From assembly GCF_001638985.1 (NCBI RefSeq), contig NW_017265159.1, forward strand, positions 342,092 to 406,091: DNA of 64,000 nucleotides, written 5' to 3'. This DNA comes from Phycomyces blakesleeanus NRRL 1555(-) (Eukaryota > Mucoromycota > Mucoromycetes > Mucorales > Phycomycetaceae). A model generated the notes under the pieces. That model did no database searches and was not told the DNA's origin. It worked only from the letters and a program-made list of their open reading frames with translations. Shown piece after piece: positions 25,252 to 34,378 of this stretch (position 1 is the stretch's first letter; every line of letters starts with the position of its first letter). Both the position numbers and the translations under genes were made by a program.

Positions 25252-26347
25252 AGAATTGCTTAAGTAAAGAACAATGTTTTTATTTTAACTAAAAATTCCA
25301 ATTATAAAATAGATGTTAGATGTTCAGGCTATGTCAGATGATGCTGTGCTCGACTACTTTTCTATTAAATCCCACACACCTCACAATAACCGTGTGCGAG
25401 CTACTCTCCACAGGGCACACTCTGGTCCTCACACGCTTGCCAACTCTCCTAGTCGCGCATCTGTGAATCAAATGAGTGCATCCTATGGAACGAGGGGGGT
25501 CAACTTGTTGACTTACTTTTGGCTCAGCGACCGCAACACGTCTCCTCAGCACCCACCAGAAAAGACAACAGACGGACATGTGGATGAACATCACGACACA
25601 ACACCACCCTCACCCCACCGTGTACAACGCACTCCTCAACCTTGGTATCCTACTCTTAAACTCCCCAGCAACACTGCTCCAGGAATTCGGCATGCTGTGT
25701 CCATGGCTAGTCTGACCGGGCCCCACCCTTCCGGTATGCCTGCTACTCCCAATCTCCCTTACACAGACCTCCAGCCTGTTTTAATTCCTCCTCCCTCACC
25801 ATTCTTACCAGGTGGAATGGCAACCAAAGAAGGAAGGATAGTTCCTAGCAACACGATGTCTATTGAGTTTACCAACACCGAAACCTTTGATGGTGAACGC
25901 TTCTTTCGCTTGGCACCAACTCCTATACTTAATCCACAGGGCGCTGCTCAGCGTGATGTTCTCAGACTGGCCTATGCAGATATGCTTTATCGCTGGAGTT
26001 TACTCGATCAGCGTGCAGAGCTTCTAAAGTTTATGTCTGGGCCAATCTTTCCTGATGTGGAGAGAACTATGGAAATCAATATCCGTTGCTACTTCTGTAG
26101 CTCTGAGGTTTCTAGTAAAGACTTGGCTTGTAATAATTGCCGGAAGATACGTAGCCAGATTCGATGCAGTCTGTGTCATGTACTTGTACGAGGCCTGGTA
26201 AACTTTTGTATAAAGTGTGGTCACGGTGGGCACAATCACCACATAAAACAATGGTTTGATATGAACCAATCAGTATGTCCCACTGGATGTGGTTGTTATT
26301 GTCTAATAGAGACTTTTGACTATGGATCATTGACAACTGAAATGTAA
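20526..26347 (+). CDS. WDR59/Sea3-type subunit of the GATOR2/SEACAT complex
   Basis: Thirteen exons give 1464 residues: 20526-20977, 21098-21233, 21380-21623, 21918-22006, 22078-22194, 22320-22560, 22624-22703, 22831-23882, 23978-24275, 24357-24499, 24620-25015, 25101-25212, 25313-26347. After a disordered 120-residue head come WD40 repeats (VADVQWSP, QKLIVWNL, HPDILATCSVDTYVHLWDLR, FLLASAHDKDVKIWDIR, YGIDWSRQNDHDIVTCSLDKLVKFWNI). Near residues 580-680 is an RWD domain (PNAFLRITVRFPPQYPDNSPPEFEI). The C-terminus is a Cys/His zinc module (CYFCSS, CNNCRK, CSLCHV, CIKCGHGGHNHHIKQWF, CPTGCGCYC). WD40-RWD-zinc order is that of WDR59 (yeast Mtc5/Sea3), which acts at the vacuole membrane in amino-acid control of TORC1. 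It is longer than the yeast and animal proteins owing to disordered inserts. The exon 8 end at 23882 was fixed by phase. Confidence 0.92.
25215..25252. repeat. AAAG tetranucleotide repeat in WDR59 intron 12
   Basis: About nine AAAG units directly after the splice donor of intron 12. Simple microsatellite; no function inferred. Confidence 0.85.
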
Positions 26348-26799
26348 ATAATTTATTTTTCTTTTCTTTAAAATAATAATAAAATAATTAATTCGACTGA
26401 ACAGAGATTCAAGCTCTTCATCTTATTATACAATTTAAACATCACTGTATATTATCTTTTCACTCTTTCTCTCTCTCTCCTATGAGAAGCAATACACTCA
26501 ATATATATATATATATATAATACATGGAGTGAAAGATATTTCTCGTATATAACCAAATCTTCAATTATATACTGACATTTATAATTCAAGTAACGAAGTA
26601 TGCTGTAAGTATTATTATTCTTTTTATTATGATTATTATTGTTGTATATGCGCGTATGAATAAATTTGATAAGTCTAATGTCTTCTTTTTTAATGTACTT
26701 TGAATTATTATAATTGTTCTTACAAGCATGATATTTGTTCGTTCGCCTTTGCTTTGTTTTCTTTTTCTAAAAGCAAAGCAAGAACTAAAAAAAATACCT
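26348..26799. other. Convergent 3' spacer
   Basis: Lies between the 3' ends of WDR59 (plus) and the SET-domain gene (minus). It is AT-rich with a TA dinucleotide run (26502-26520) and ATT repeats. The polyadenylation sites of both genes should be here; no distinct terminator was singled out. Confidence 0.5.
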
Positions 26800-28818
26800 C
26801 TACAGCTGAGAGACAGCATCAACTCTCTCTTGCCATGTATTCACACGATCAATGATGTCCTGCACCATGATAGGTGTTTCATTTCTGAACAGAGTAGCCA
26901 CTAAAGGAACCCATTGTCCAGAAGCTATCTTGAGCATTCTGTTTACCGGTTCTTTCCATTCCTCTGGCATAGGAAGGAGTTCAAGAGGAGGAGGAGAAAC
27001 AGATTTTTGTTCAAGTTTAGCTGTTTTCTCTACAGTGCAATCATTTTCCTTTTCACTCGTTTTGACTTTGACCTCAGCTTTGACCGCAGTCTCGACCTTT
27101 TCTTCGTCCTTTTCCTCGTCACCACTTTCATTTTGACCTTCAATCTCACTATCGCCGTCACTGTCACTGTCACTATCCGAATCATATGCAGTAACATTGT
27201 ATTGTTTTTTCTCTGTGCTCTCCATGACAACATCAATGACGTGTTCGAACATGCGCCAACCCGCAAAGAATGCTGCAATCGGATTGCCAACATTGGCTAT
27301 ATTAATTGTAGGGTAGTCCCAAATGCATCTGTGGAGGTAATCGATGTAGACTGCTGCTTCTTCTAATCCTTTCGTAAGCATGCCCAAGCGACTTGCAAGT
27401 CCTTTTCCAAACGAGAGGGGGAATAGTTTGAGATGGTAGATCGACAATACTGCGTGAATGTAACTGTAGCTCCAGTGAAAGTGTGGTACAGGTGGTTCGT
27501 TTTCATCTTCATCAGGATTCAGCAATTTGGTGAGGTAGGGTTCAATCATCCGCATCATAGATTCGCCCACAGGTTTGGCACCGTACGCACGTGTAGTCAA
27601 AGCCATCACAATCTTCTCGACATGGTCTTCTCGTTCGCCTACAAACTGCACTCCTTCGTCATCCTTGACCTTGAACCCACAGTCCTGGCAAGTCCAATCA
27701 CCATTGGTTGTTCGATAGAGAGGTCCAACTTTGCAAGAGTCACATACTGCACCACGAAGCCAATCTGGAGCAACACATCGAGTGCATTGACAATGGAAGA
27801 ACTTGAATGCTTCAAGTTTCACCTGGCGCATCATAGTTGATCCACACAGCAAGCCTCCCAGAGACAAATCATCTTCAGGAAGATATGAAAAGGTCAACAT
27901 CTCACCAACCGGAACAGGACGCATTACAGTGAAAATCATGGATTGTTGTTTGACATCAAAGCGAAGAAACATGGAAGGTGTGCAAGAGTGAGCGTACTTT
28001 GATCCCCAACGCAGCAAAGCAATAAAGGGACGACTGGCGGGTGGATCCTGGGGCCAGCCAGCATCGTTTTCGAGTGGCCACTTTTCAGCATATCTGGCCC
28101 TGCGTTCTTTCTTACGGGAGTGGGTGGGCAGAGTGCGGTTGTGAGGGTAGGCAACAGTGTGTGCATTCGAATAGATCTTGAGGACAAAAGACACGACTTC
28201 CTTGTGATCCAGGTGTTTGAAGATAGAGTGAGTTGCGATTGCCTTTGACACAACCCGCTCAACCAAAAGAATTGTGGCATGATCTGCCCACTGTGGCTCG
28301 GTTGATCTGTCAGGATAATAGAAGAAATCAAGATTGGTGCCTTTGTTGTACTGGTGGGTTCTGGAGGGAGGGGGTTTGATGGAAAGGTAGGCTAAAAGGG
28401 CAGCAGGGATTCCTGGGCTGAATGCAGAAGCTTGAGGTTCTTCTTCGTCTTCTTCATCAGAATCTGAATCATCGGAACGATCTGAATCACAGTCAGAATC
28501 ATAGTCAAAATCGTCTCGATGGGAGGAGTGAGGTTTATGCAAACGTGCAACAATAGGAGAAAGACCCTCTTCCTCACGAACAATGTCAACCAGAGATTTC
28601 CAAACTGCCTTTGAATAGAATGGCGAGAGAGTTGAGCGACAATCGGGTTGGAGAGGATATTTGATGAGAGGACGTTCGACCATGACAATGTCACCAGGAA
28701 CAAGAGGTCGCTTAGCCACCAGAGATCTTCCTGCTACAGGACATTGGATGAACTCTACTGTATTGACAAACTCTTTTTTGTTAACGATTGTAGTGAGGTC
28801 GTACTCTTCCATTCTCAA
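26800..28818 (-). CDS. SMYD-like SET-domain protein (putative lysine methyltransferase)
   Basis: A single 672-residue ORF without introns. The split SET domain begins near residue 29 (AGRSLVAKRPLVPGDIVMVERPL). Its catalytic half lies at 265-320: KYAHSCTPSMFLRF, then VPVGEMLTFSYLPEDD. A post-SET cysteine cluster follows (CQCTRC, about 343-348) and then a four-cysteine zinc ribbon (CDSCKVGP...CQDCGF). No MYND finger is visible. The usual NHSC motif reads AHSC here, so the cofactor-pocket Asn is replaced. Two acidic Asp/Ser tracts interrupt the protein, one at about 106-128 and a longer one in the C-terminal third. A helical C-terminal region resembles SMYD-type tails. ATG codons at 28818 and 28812 could both serve as start. 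Enzymatic activity is inferred. Confidence 0.82.
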   Translation of the reverse strand: MRMEEYDLTTIVNKKEFVNTVEFIQCPVAGRSLVAKRPLVPGDIVMVERPLIKYPLQPDCRSTLSPFYSKAVWKSLVDIVREEEGLSPIVARLHKPHSSHRDDFDYDSDCDSDRSDDSDSDEEDEEEPQASAFSPGIPAALLAYLSIKPPPSRTHQYNKGTNLDFFYYPDRSTEPQWADHATILLVERVVSKAIATHSIFKHLDHKEVVSFVLKIYSNAHTVAYPHNRTLPTHSRKKERRARYAEKWPLENDAGWPQDPPASRPFIALLRWGSKYAHSCTPSMFLRFDVKQQSMIFTVMRPVPVGEMLTFSYLPEDDLSLGGLLCGSTMMRQVKLEAFKFFHCQCTRCVAPDWLRGAVCDSCKVGPLYRTTNGDWTCQDCGFKVKDDEGVQFVGEREDHVEKIVMALTTRAYGAKPVGESMMRMIEPYLTKLLNPDEDENEPPVPHFHWSYSYIHAVLSIYHLKLFPLSFGKGLASRLGMLTKGLEEAAVYIDYLHRCIWDYPTINIANVGNPIAAFFAGWRMFEHVIDVVMESTEKKQYNVTAYDSDSDSDSDGDSEIEGQNESGDEEKDEEKVETAVKAEVKVKTSEKENDCTVEKTAKLEQKSVSPPPLELLPMPEEWKEPVNRMLKIASGQWVPLVATLFRNETPIMVQDIIDRVNTWQERVDAVSQL

Positions 28819-29344
28819 GTCCAGTTACAAAAAAATAAAAAAATAAAAAAATAAAATACAGAAAAAAAAATTGGTAATATATATATATATGAGGGTAAAG
28901 TTTGGATGGCTTTGGACAGTTGTGCACCACAAAAAAATTGGTTCTTACATTAGACCGTCAATGCGGTGTTTGAAACCAAAGTCTCTATTTTATATACACG
29001 TATATATAGATGAATTAATTATTGTAAGATTAAAGATATCTCCTATGAACATCTTTTTTTTAAAGAAAAAATAGCGAAAAGATAACTAAAGAAGTGTTCA
29101 AGATATTCAAGCCATATAAATTATTTATTCAAGACAATTACTGATTCTAAAAGTTTATAGACAAGATCCCAGCTTAAGAAGAAGTTATATAAATATATAA
29201 AAAAAATGAAAGACATTCAATACAATCTCCGCAAATGCTCGGCAGGGGCTGGGCGGGTGGAAGGCCCCAAGTCCGTCGGACTCCCACTTATCCAATACGC
29301 TTCAGCACAACCTATGGACTTCCTTTCTCTTACGGTCTTCAATA
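28819..29344. promoter_or_regulatory. Shared divergent 5' region of the SET gene and eL37
   Basis: About 525 bp between divergent start codons. An AAAAAT-repeat leader lies next to the SET gene (28830-28865). The eL37 side (29230-29340) is an unusually GC-rich island for this window (GGCAGGGGCTGGGCGGGTGG) and ends in a pyrimidine-rich leader TTTCTCTTACGG, typical of ribosomal protein 5' ends. Short upstream ATGs occur in the leader at 29236 and 29310. Confidence 0.5.
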
Positions 29345-30133
29345 ATGGTATGTAGTAAAGATGAATTATATCTACAATTGATAGAGGGGATCAAGTGTCT
29401 AGAAGGATAATGGATCCATGAATAAAGTGGATGGATGAATGACTATCGATGGATGAACCAGACCGAGAAATACTAAACATTTAATTTTTATTATTTCTCA
29501 TTTTCTCCCTCTCGCCTTCGCTCTTGCTCTTGCTCTTGCTCTTGCTCTTGCTCTTGCTCTTGCTCTTGCTCTTTCTCTCTGTGCGTCCGTGTGTATGTCT
29601 GTTCTTTGCTTCTTGAAAATCGTAGAGTAAGGGTACTTCCTCGTTCGGTAAGCGCCACACCAAGTCGCACACCTTGTGCCGTCGTTGCGGTAGACGTTCC
29701 TTCCACAACCAAAAGAAGACTTGCGCTCAGTGCGGTTACCCCGCTGCCAAGATTAGATCTTGTAAGTTAACACATAATAATCTAGACTTTTTTTTATTAA
29801 AAAAAACTGTTGATTAACCCTCATTCTCATTCTAATTCTGCTTCTAGTCAACTGGTCCGAGAAGGGTCAGCGTAGAAAGACCACCGGTACCGGTCGCATG
29901 CGTCACTTGAAGGAGGTCCACCGTCGTTTCAAGAACGGTTTCCGTGAGGGTAAGCTTGCGGTTTTATTCTAAGCTCTTTGTCTTTATCTATCTATCTCTT
30001 TTGGAGATACAGATTGAGAAAAGTGTTTTTTTGTGTGTGTTGATTGTAGCAGGGATATTAATTTTTTTTCTTCATCTCTTTGTCAATAGGTACTCAGGCC
30101 GTCAAGCAAGTTAAGCCTGCTGCCTCTGCTTAA
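29345..30133 (+). CDS. rpl37: 60S ribosomal protein eL37
   Basis: Four coding exons, 29345-29347, 29626-29761, 29848-29949 and 30090-30133, give a 94-residue protein beginning [12 protein letters not shown]. The first coding exon is only the ATG, directly followed by GTATGT; the second starts AGTAAGGGT. The zinc ribbon is intact: CRRCG and CAQCG pairs around [10 protein letters not shown], then AKIRSFNWSEKG and the basic [18 protein letters not shown] tail. Length and sequence are those of eL37, a structural protein near the 25S/5.8S rRNA junction. Placing the first intron right after the start codon is common for ribosomal protein genes. AATAAA-like sequence lies near 30217. Confidence 0.96.
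29515..29573. repeat. CTCTTG hexanucleotide repeat in eL37 intron 1
   Basis: Nine tandem CTCTTG units, followed by a CT-rich stretch about 50 bp before the splice acceptor at 29625. It supplies a very long polypyrimidine tract. The antisense KS/EQ repeats it encodes are not genes. Confidence 0.9.
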
Positions 30134-31152
30134 ATATTGCTTTGAACCTCTAATTCCGTCTTTATTTTCTTTGAACTTGTTTTGTACATTGCATGAATTT
30201 AACATGGGATATCAATGAAATAAAAATATACAAAGACAAACTTACGGATTATGACTATATATTGATTTTGATCTTTTTACTGTGTTTACAAGAGGTGCTA
30301 TATGTCATATATAACAATAATAAATAGTAGTATGGATATCAATAATTATTAGTAGGGCTGAATACTTGCTTGATCTAAGATAATTCTGTATTTTATGTTA
30401 TATTTGTCAAATAATGACTATTTGATCGCAATAAATAATATATATATATATATATCTTTGTAAAGATGTATTTTGTAATGAATAAGATTCACAGGTAACT
30501 AAATTTCCATATTTTATCATTTTTATATAAAACTTTGATATTTTTTTGTGGATCATGAAAATAAACTAAAGCTCTTAAATTTAGTATTGAATAGACTATT
30601 TTATATCTTTAATCCCTAGATCACAGTAATACTATTAATAATACAGATCGCTTATTGTAATTTGTATAGATTCACAACATACTGATTTGAATACAATTAC
30701 TAAAGCCAATTGACAAAAGGTTTTTTTATTATTAGTCAATAATATGTTTATTAATACAATTCACTGTGTATTCAAAATTGGGCATGGAATAAACCTGTAT
30801 TCTCTCTCTTTCTCTTTTATTCAAACATGATTTATTTTATTTTGTTTTTTGATCTTTATTTTTGTACCTTGTTGTCAACCTTTATATATTCTTGGGTGAC
30901 CTTCCCTTTCTCCCGCCTACTGTAGTGTCAGGAGCAGTTTGGAATTAACACTAGTCCCAGTCCTCTCCAATTAGAAGCAACTACTCCAACCGCAGTAGTC
31001 GAATGAGCAATGCCAAGAAGAAGACAATCGTTACTCAGCAATATACCGCAGCAAAAAAACTTAGCATAGAGTCTAGGATACTGTTTGATCTCGTAAATTA
31101 GTATAAATATCACAAACATTATTACAAACAAACTTTATCTTTATCTTCATTC
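30134..31152. other. AT-rich spacer
   Basis: Holds the 3' end of eL37, a TA run (30437-30455) and otherwise unstructured AT-rich sequence. The minus-strand ORF 30928-31131 has no protein features. No gene supported. Confidence 0.55.
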
Positions 31153-31155
31153 TAT

Positions 31156-31187
31156 GGGGGTACTCAGCCAGGTTGATCGCTCAAATT
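31156..31187 (+). repeat. Left terminal inverted repeat of the Harbinger element
   Basis: 32 nt identical to the reverse complement of 34212-34243, beginning with five G residues and TACTCAGCC. Confidence 0.95.
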
Positions 31188-31245
31188 CTTGTGTGAATCT
31201 TAGCCAATGATGTCAATTTGTAGTTGAGGACACCAAAAGGCAAAA

Positions 31246-31287
31246 GATCAAATTTCGATCAAATTTCGATCAAATTTTGACCAAAAT
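31246..31287. repeat. Left subterminal ATCAAATTT repeats
   Basis: Three tandem copies of GATCAAATTT(C/T) about 90 bp inside the left end. A matching inverted cluster sits at 34138-34167, the same distance from the right end. Likely transposase or accessory-protein binding sites by analogy with other Harbinger elements. Confidence 0.7.
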
Positions 31288-31434
31288 TTTAATGACATTC
31301 ATATGCCAAGATTATACGTCATTTAATAAAAGATTATGCAAAAAAATTGCTATATAATCTAGGAAACATACAATTGACATCTTTCTTCACACCTGCACCT
31401 TTATTTTGCTTCACACCTTATTACGAAAAAAAAC

Positions 31435-32455
31435 ATGTCTAACTCTAACAGCGAAATATCTTTATCCACTGAAGATAACCATGCTATCAAAAACGAATAT
31501 AAGACATGGTACAAACATGATGGTGGTAAAGATGGTCTGACTTCTATGGAGAGACTTCAGCAATTCATGTTGATGAACGGCGGAGAAAACCTCAATATGT
31601 ATCTTGGCGGTGACAAGGAAGGACGAACGTTCAAGTCGTCAAAGGTTACAATACTGAATAAATGCAACCAGTATTTTCAGGAGCAAGGGGTTTATCGAAC
31701 TACAGCCCAAATAAAGTCGAGGCTCAACAATCTTTTGACAAAACAATATGGAGAAGCCTATCGTGTTTGGAATAATAGTATTAAAAATAATTCTAACGAC
31801 GAAGGCTCTACCAGTGAAAAAGAAGGCTTAGAGTGTAAGTTGATACTATCTATATAATACCAATTCTAGATCTCTTTGTTTTAATGTAATTTGTATAACA
31901 ATAGCTGAATTGAATCAAATCTGCCCTGCTTTCTTTCAGATGGAAAATGTTATGGACAATAGAAAGACTGGTTCTCCAGCGGTTTGTGATACCACAAAGC
32001 CAATGGAATGGATACATGACGAGGACGGCGAGCAAAGCAATGGCGATGATGACAACACGGACGAAGAATCAGCTGAAAACAGTCATAGCAGCAACAATGA
32101 GGAATATGACAGCCAAAATGATAACATGTCTGTACTCTGCTCCCCTCCTCCTAAGTCAAGCTCTTCTAGAAAACGCAGAAGAGTAGACGTCGAATATAAA
32201 GAGTTGGCAGAAGAGGTGACGAGACAACTTAATGAGTCTTCTGTGTCCCTAGAGGCAAAAATAGAACGGCTTTATAGGGAAAAGCTAGAAGTTCTTAAGG
32301 ACGATCTTCACATTAAGCGAGAACGCGAATTTATACACAGAAAATTCGAAAACATGATGAAAGCAGTTGCAGAATTGGCCAAAGTGCAAAACTGGTCAGA
32401 TGAAAAAGTGCAAGAGCAAACTGACGACGTTTACAATAAAACGTATGGTAGTTAA
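31435..32455 (+). CDS. Harbinger accessory protein, Myb/SANT-like DNA-binding
   Basis: Two exons, 31435-31834 and 31905-32455, give 316 residues. Residues about 20-120 form a helical DNA-binding-type module with the pattern ERLQQFM..., KSSKVTILNKCNQYF, GVYRTTAQIKSRLNNLL, QYGEAYRVWNN, similar to the Myb/trihelix-like protein that partners Harbinger transposases for nuclear import and end binding. A long acidic, Ser/Asn-rich linker follows, then a basic SRKRRRVD nuclear-localisation-like motif. The C-terminal 90 residues are a charged coiled coil. The frame is open, so this gene appears intact. The exon 2 acceptor at 31904 was chosen by phase; a later AG at 31940 would lose a few residues. Confidence 0.8.
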
Positions 32456-32543
32456 AGACTATCAATTTAATAATGACAGCAACTATCATAGAATACCTGT
32501 TATACATCATTTCTACTTTTGAGATAATTTATTTCTTTATTTT

Positions 32544-34001
32544 TTACTTTTTTTTAAGAAGGTTCCCATCTCCGTTTTTTATGAGTATCTCTTCTTTGAT
32601 ACGGATACGTTTGAGCTTAGCATTCTCATCTGACAATGACATTGCTGGATAGTCATCTACAGTGCCAGTCACACCTTCTCTGCTGATCCTTTCGATCTCT
32701 TCTTTTTCTCTTTTCTCCCATGAAATCTTCATCGTCATTGTCATCATGTCATCTGTCTGGTCGATCAAAAAGTTATGGAGAATGACACAAACTCTGATCC
32801 AAGAATTGACCATGTTCATGTCTTTTCGACTTCTTATCTTAATTGGGAGTCGCTTCAAAGAGCAGAATCTTGCTTTGAGGATCCCAAATGCATGCTCAAT
32901 TTTTATCCTCATCATTGCTATGTATGAATTGAACGCTTTGTCCGCATCACACAATTCCTTGTTTTTTTTGGCTTCTTTATGACAGGGACAACGTACGTCT
33001 TGGGAATGTAACTAGCATCGGCTAAAACATACTGGTCACCAGAGAAGAAGTTATTGGGGTCGCTACCCATGGTCGATTCTTCAAACACCCTGGCATCGTT
33101 CATGCTTCCGAAGTATCCGCAAGAGAGATAACGAATCTTCTTTTGATGGTCGCATACCCCAAGAGTGTTTACACAGTATGTGCGCTTACGACCAAAGAAT
33201 TCTGGCTTTTTCCACGACGGTGTATGCTGCAAGTTAAACAGACACCCATCCAAAAACCCAACAAGATCAGGAAATCCGAATGGTTTCTCATTGCTTGGGA
33301 TTATCGTTGCTGTCTTCTCGAGTTCTGACGGCCAAAAAACGTACATGTTTTCCATTGATAGCATTACCTTGAAGAAACGAACTGTGAAGTTTAAGACACT
33401 GCCCTCTAATAAGTTTAAAATAATTAGTTCAATGGATTAATTATATGTTTATATAGATTAACGGAAGTCAGTTTACTAAAAGACGCTTACCTCCAACACC
33501 AGATCTTCGTGCAAGCCTGCTATAGGATACAGCATTCCCGTCTGAGCCTAGTCTCTCCAAGACCAAAGCTAATTGAAGCTTTACATCAGTCTGCTTATGT
33601 CCTTTCGGTGACTTATATAAAGAATGGTCTTTGATTATCTCGTACAGCTTATTAAACGAGCTTTTGGACATTCTGATTTCTTCTTTGAACCCATCTGCAT
33701 CTAGGTCTTCGAGGAAAGCAAGTTTTTCTTCCTTTGATTTAAGCTTTGGCAATGTATTGCCACCCTTGTGTAAGTATCTGTTGGCTTGAAGGTTCTGCTC
33801 AAGATCCTCCACAACAGCTATCTTCTCCAACTCTGCATCAACTTCCTCTTCAAGGACTTCTGAAATATTTTTCAACAGCTCATCTGCGCTTGTTGATAAA
33901 GATTGTACCAGACTTTTTTTTTCCTTCGCTACAAATTTTCTGATTTTACGCGATTTCTTTAAGGCAGCAACTGTTTGTTGCTTTGCACTGTATTTTGGCA
34001 T
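32544..34001 (-). pseudogene. Harbinger DDE transposase, interrupted by one frameshift
   Basis: Exon 1 is 34001-33491; exon 2 runs 33405-32544 (GTAAGC donor, TTAG acceptor, in phase). The N-terminal part has the helix-turn-helix region of this family (SFNKLYEII, LQLALVLERLGSDG, SYSRLARRSGVG). The DDE_Tnp_4 core shows DGCLFNL (first Asp), GYFGSMNDARVFEES, VLADASYIPKTY (second Asp) and IEHAFGILKARF (Glu). An A8 tract (T8 at 32962-32969 on the plus strand) carries a one-base shift between the second Asp and the Glu, so the reading frame changes within the catalytic domain. Either the copy is inactive, the base is a sequencing error in a homopolymer, or the site slips during expression. Confidence 0.85.
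32962..32969 (-). other. A8 tract at which the transposase frame changes
   Basis: Upstream frame reads ...VVPVIKKPKK and then runs to a stop; the homologous continuation (CDADKAFNSYIAMMRIKIEHAFG) is in the next frame, overlapping it. The only slip-prone sequence in the overlap is this eight-base homopolymer. Confidence 0.8.
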
Positions 34002-34137
34002 GTTATACGGAGTGAAAGAAGTGTTACATGACTTTGTTGACAGTAAATTCTATGATTTATTAAGGAGAAAGATAAAAACAGTATTGTATTGCATATAAAA
34101 AAGTAAGGATTCAGCCAATCAGAGAGCCGTACGTTTT

Positions 34138-34167
34138 TCGATCAAAATTTGATCAAATTTTGATCGT
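34138..34167. repeat. Right subterminal ATCAAAATTTGATC repeats
   Basis: Overlapping near-palindromes (CGATCAAAATTTGATCAAATTTTGATCG type) mirror the left cluster at 31246-31287. Confidence 0.7.
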
Positions 34168-34211
34168 CGCTATTACAATTGTAGTCCAATAATATCGCGT
34201 TCTGAATTTAA

Positions 34212-34243
34212 AATTTGAGCGATCAACCTGGCTGAGTACCCCC
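34212..34243 (-). repeat. Right terminal inverted repeat of the Harbinger element
   Basis: Perfect reverse complement of the left end over 32 nt; the outermost C-run is followed by TAT. Confidence 0.95.
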
Positions 34244-34378
34244 TATATTTATTCTCTTAATGTGGGACTTCTCGCACATTATTATTATTATTACAGTAGT
34301 ATCTTACCTGAAATTTACTTTATAAAAATAAAATAAAAAATATATATATACAAAATTTGGTCAAACCGTTGATTCTTT

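Larger units (their letters stand above)
31153..34246. mobile_element. PIF/Harbinger DNA transposon, full length with TIRs and 3-bp target duplication
   Basis: The element runs 31156-34243 (3088 bp). Its 32-nt terminal inverted repeats are perfect (31156-31187 and 34212-34243, starting GGGGGTACTCAGCCAGGTTG). TAT lies on both sides (31153-31155, 34244-34246) as a 3-bp target duplication. Two convergent genes fill it: a plus-strand Myb/SANT-like protein and a minus-strand DDE transposase, the two-gene plan of PIF/Harbinger elements. Perfect TIRs suggest recent insertion, but the transposase carries a single frameshift. Inner clusters of TTGATCAAAATTTGATC-like motifs near both ends may be transposase binding sites. 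Confidence 0.93.

Noticed and set aside
29481..29712. Two minus-strand ORFs with KS and EQ repeats
   Set aside because: They are antisense translations of the CTCTTG repeat and of eL37 exon 2; the plus-strand eL37 gene explains the sequence.
29762..30089. Possible snoRNAs in eL37 introns
   Set aside because: No convincing C/D or H/ACA boxes were seen in introns 2 and 3.
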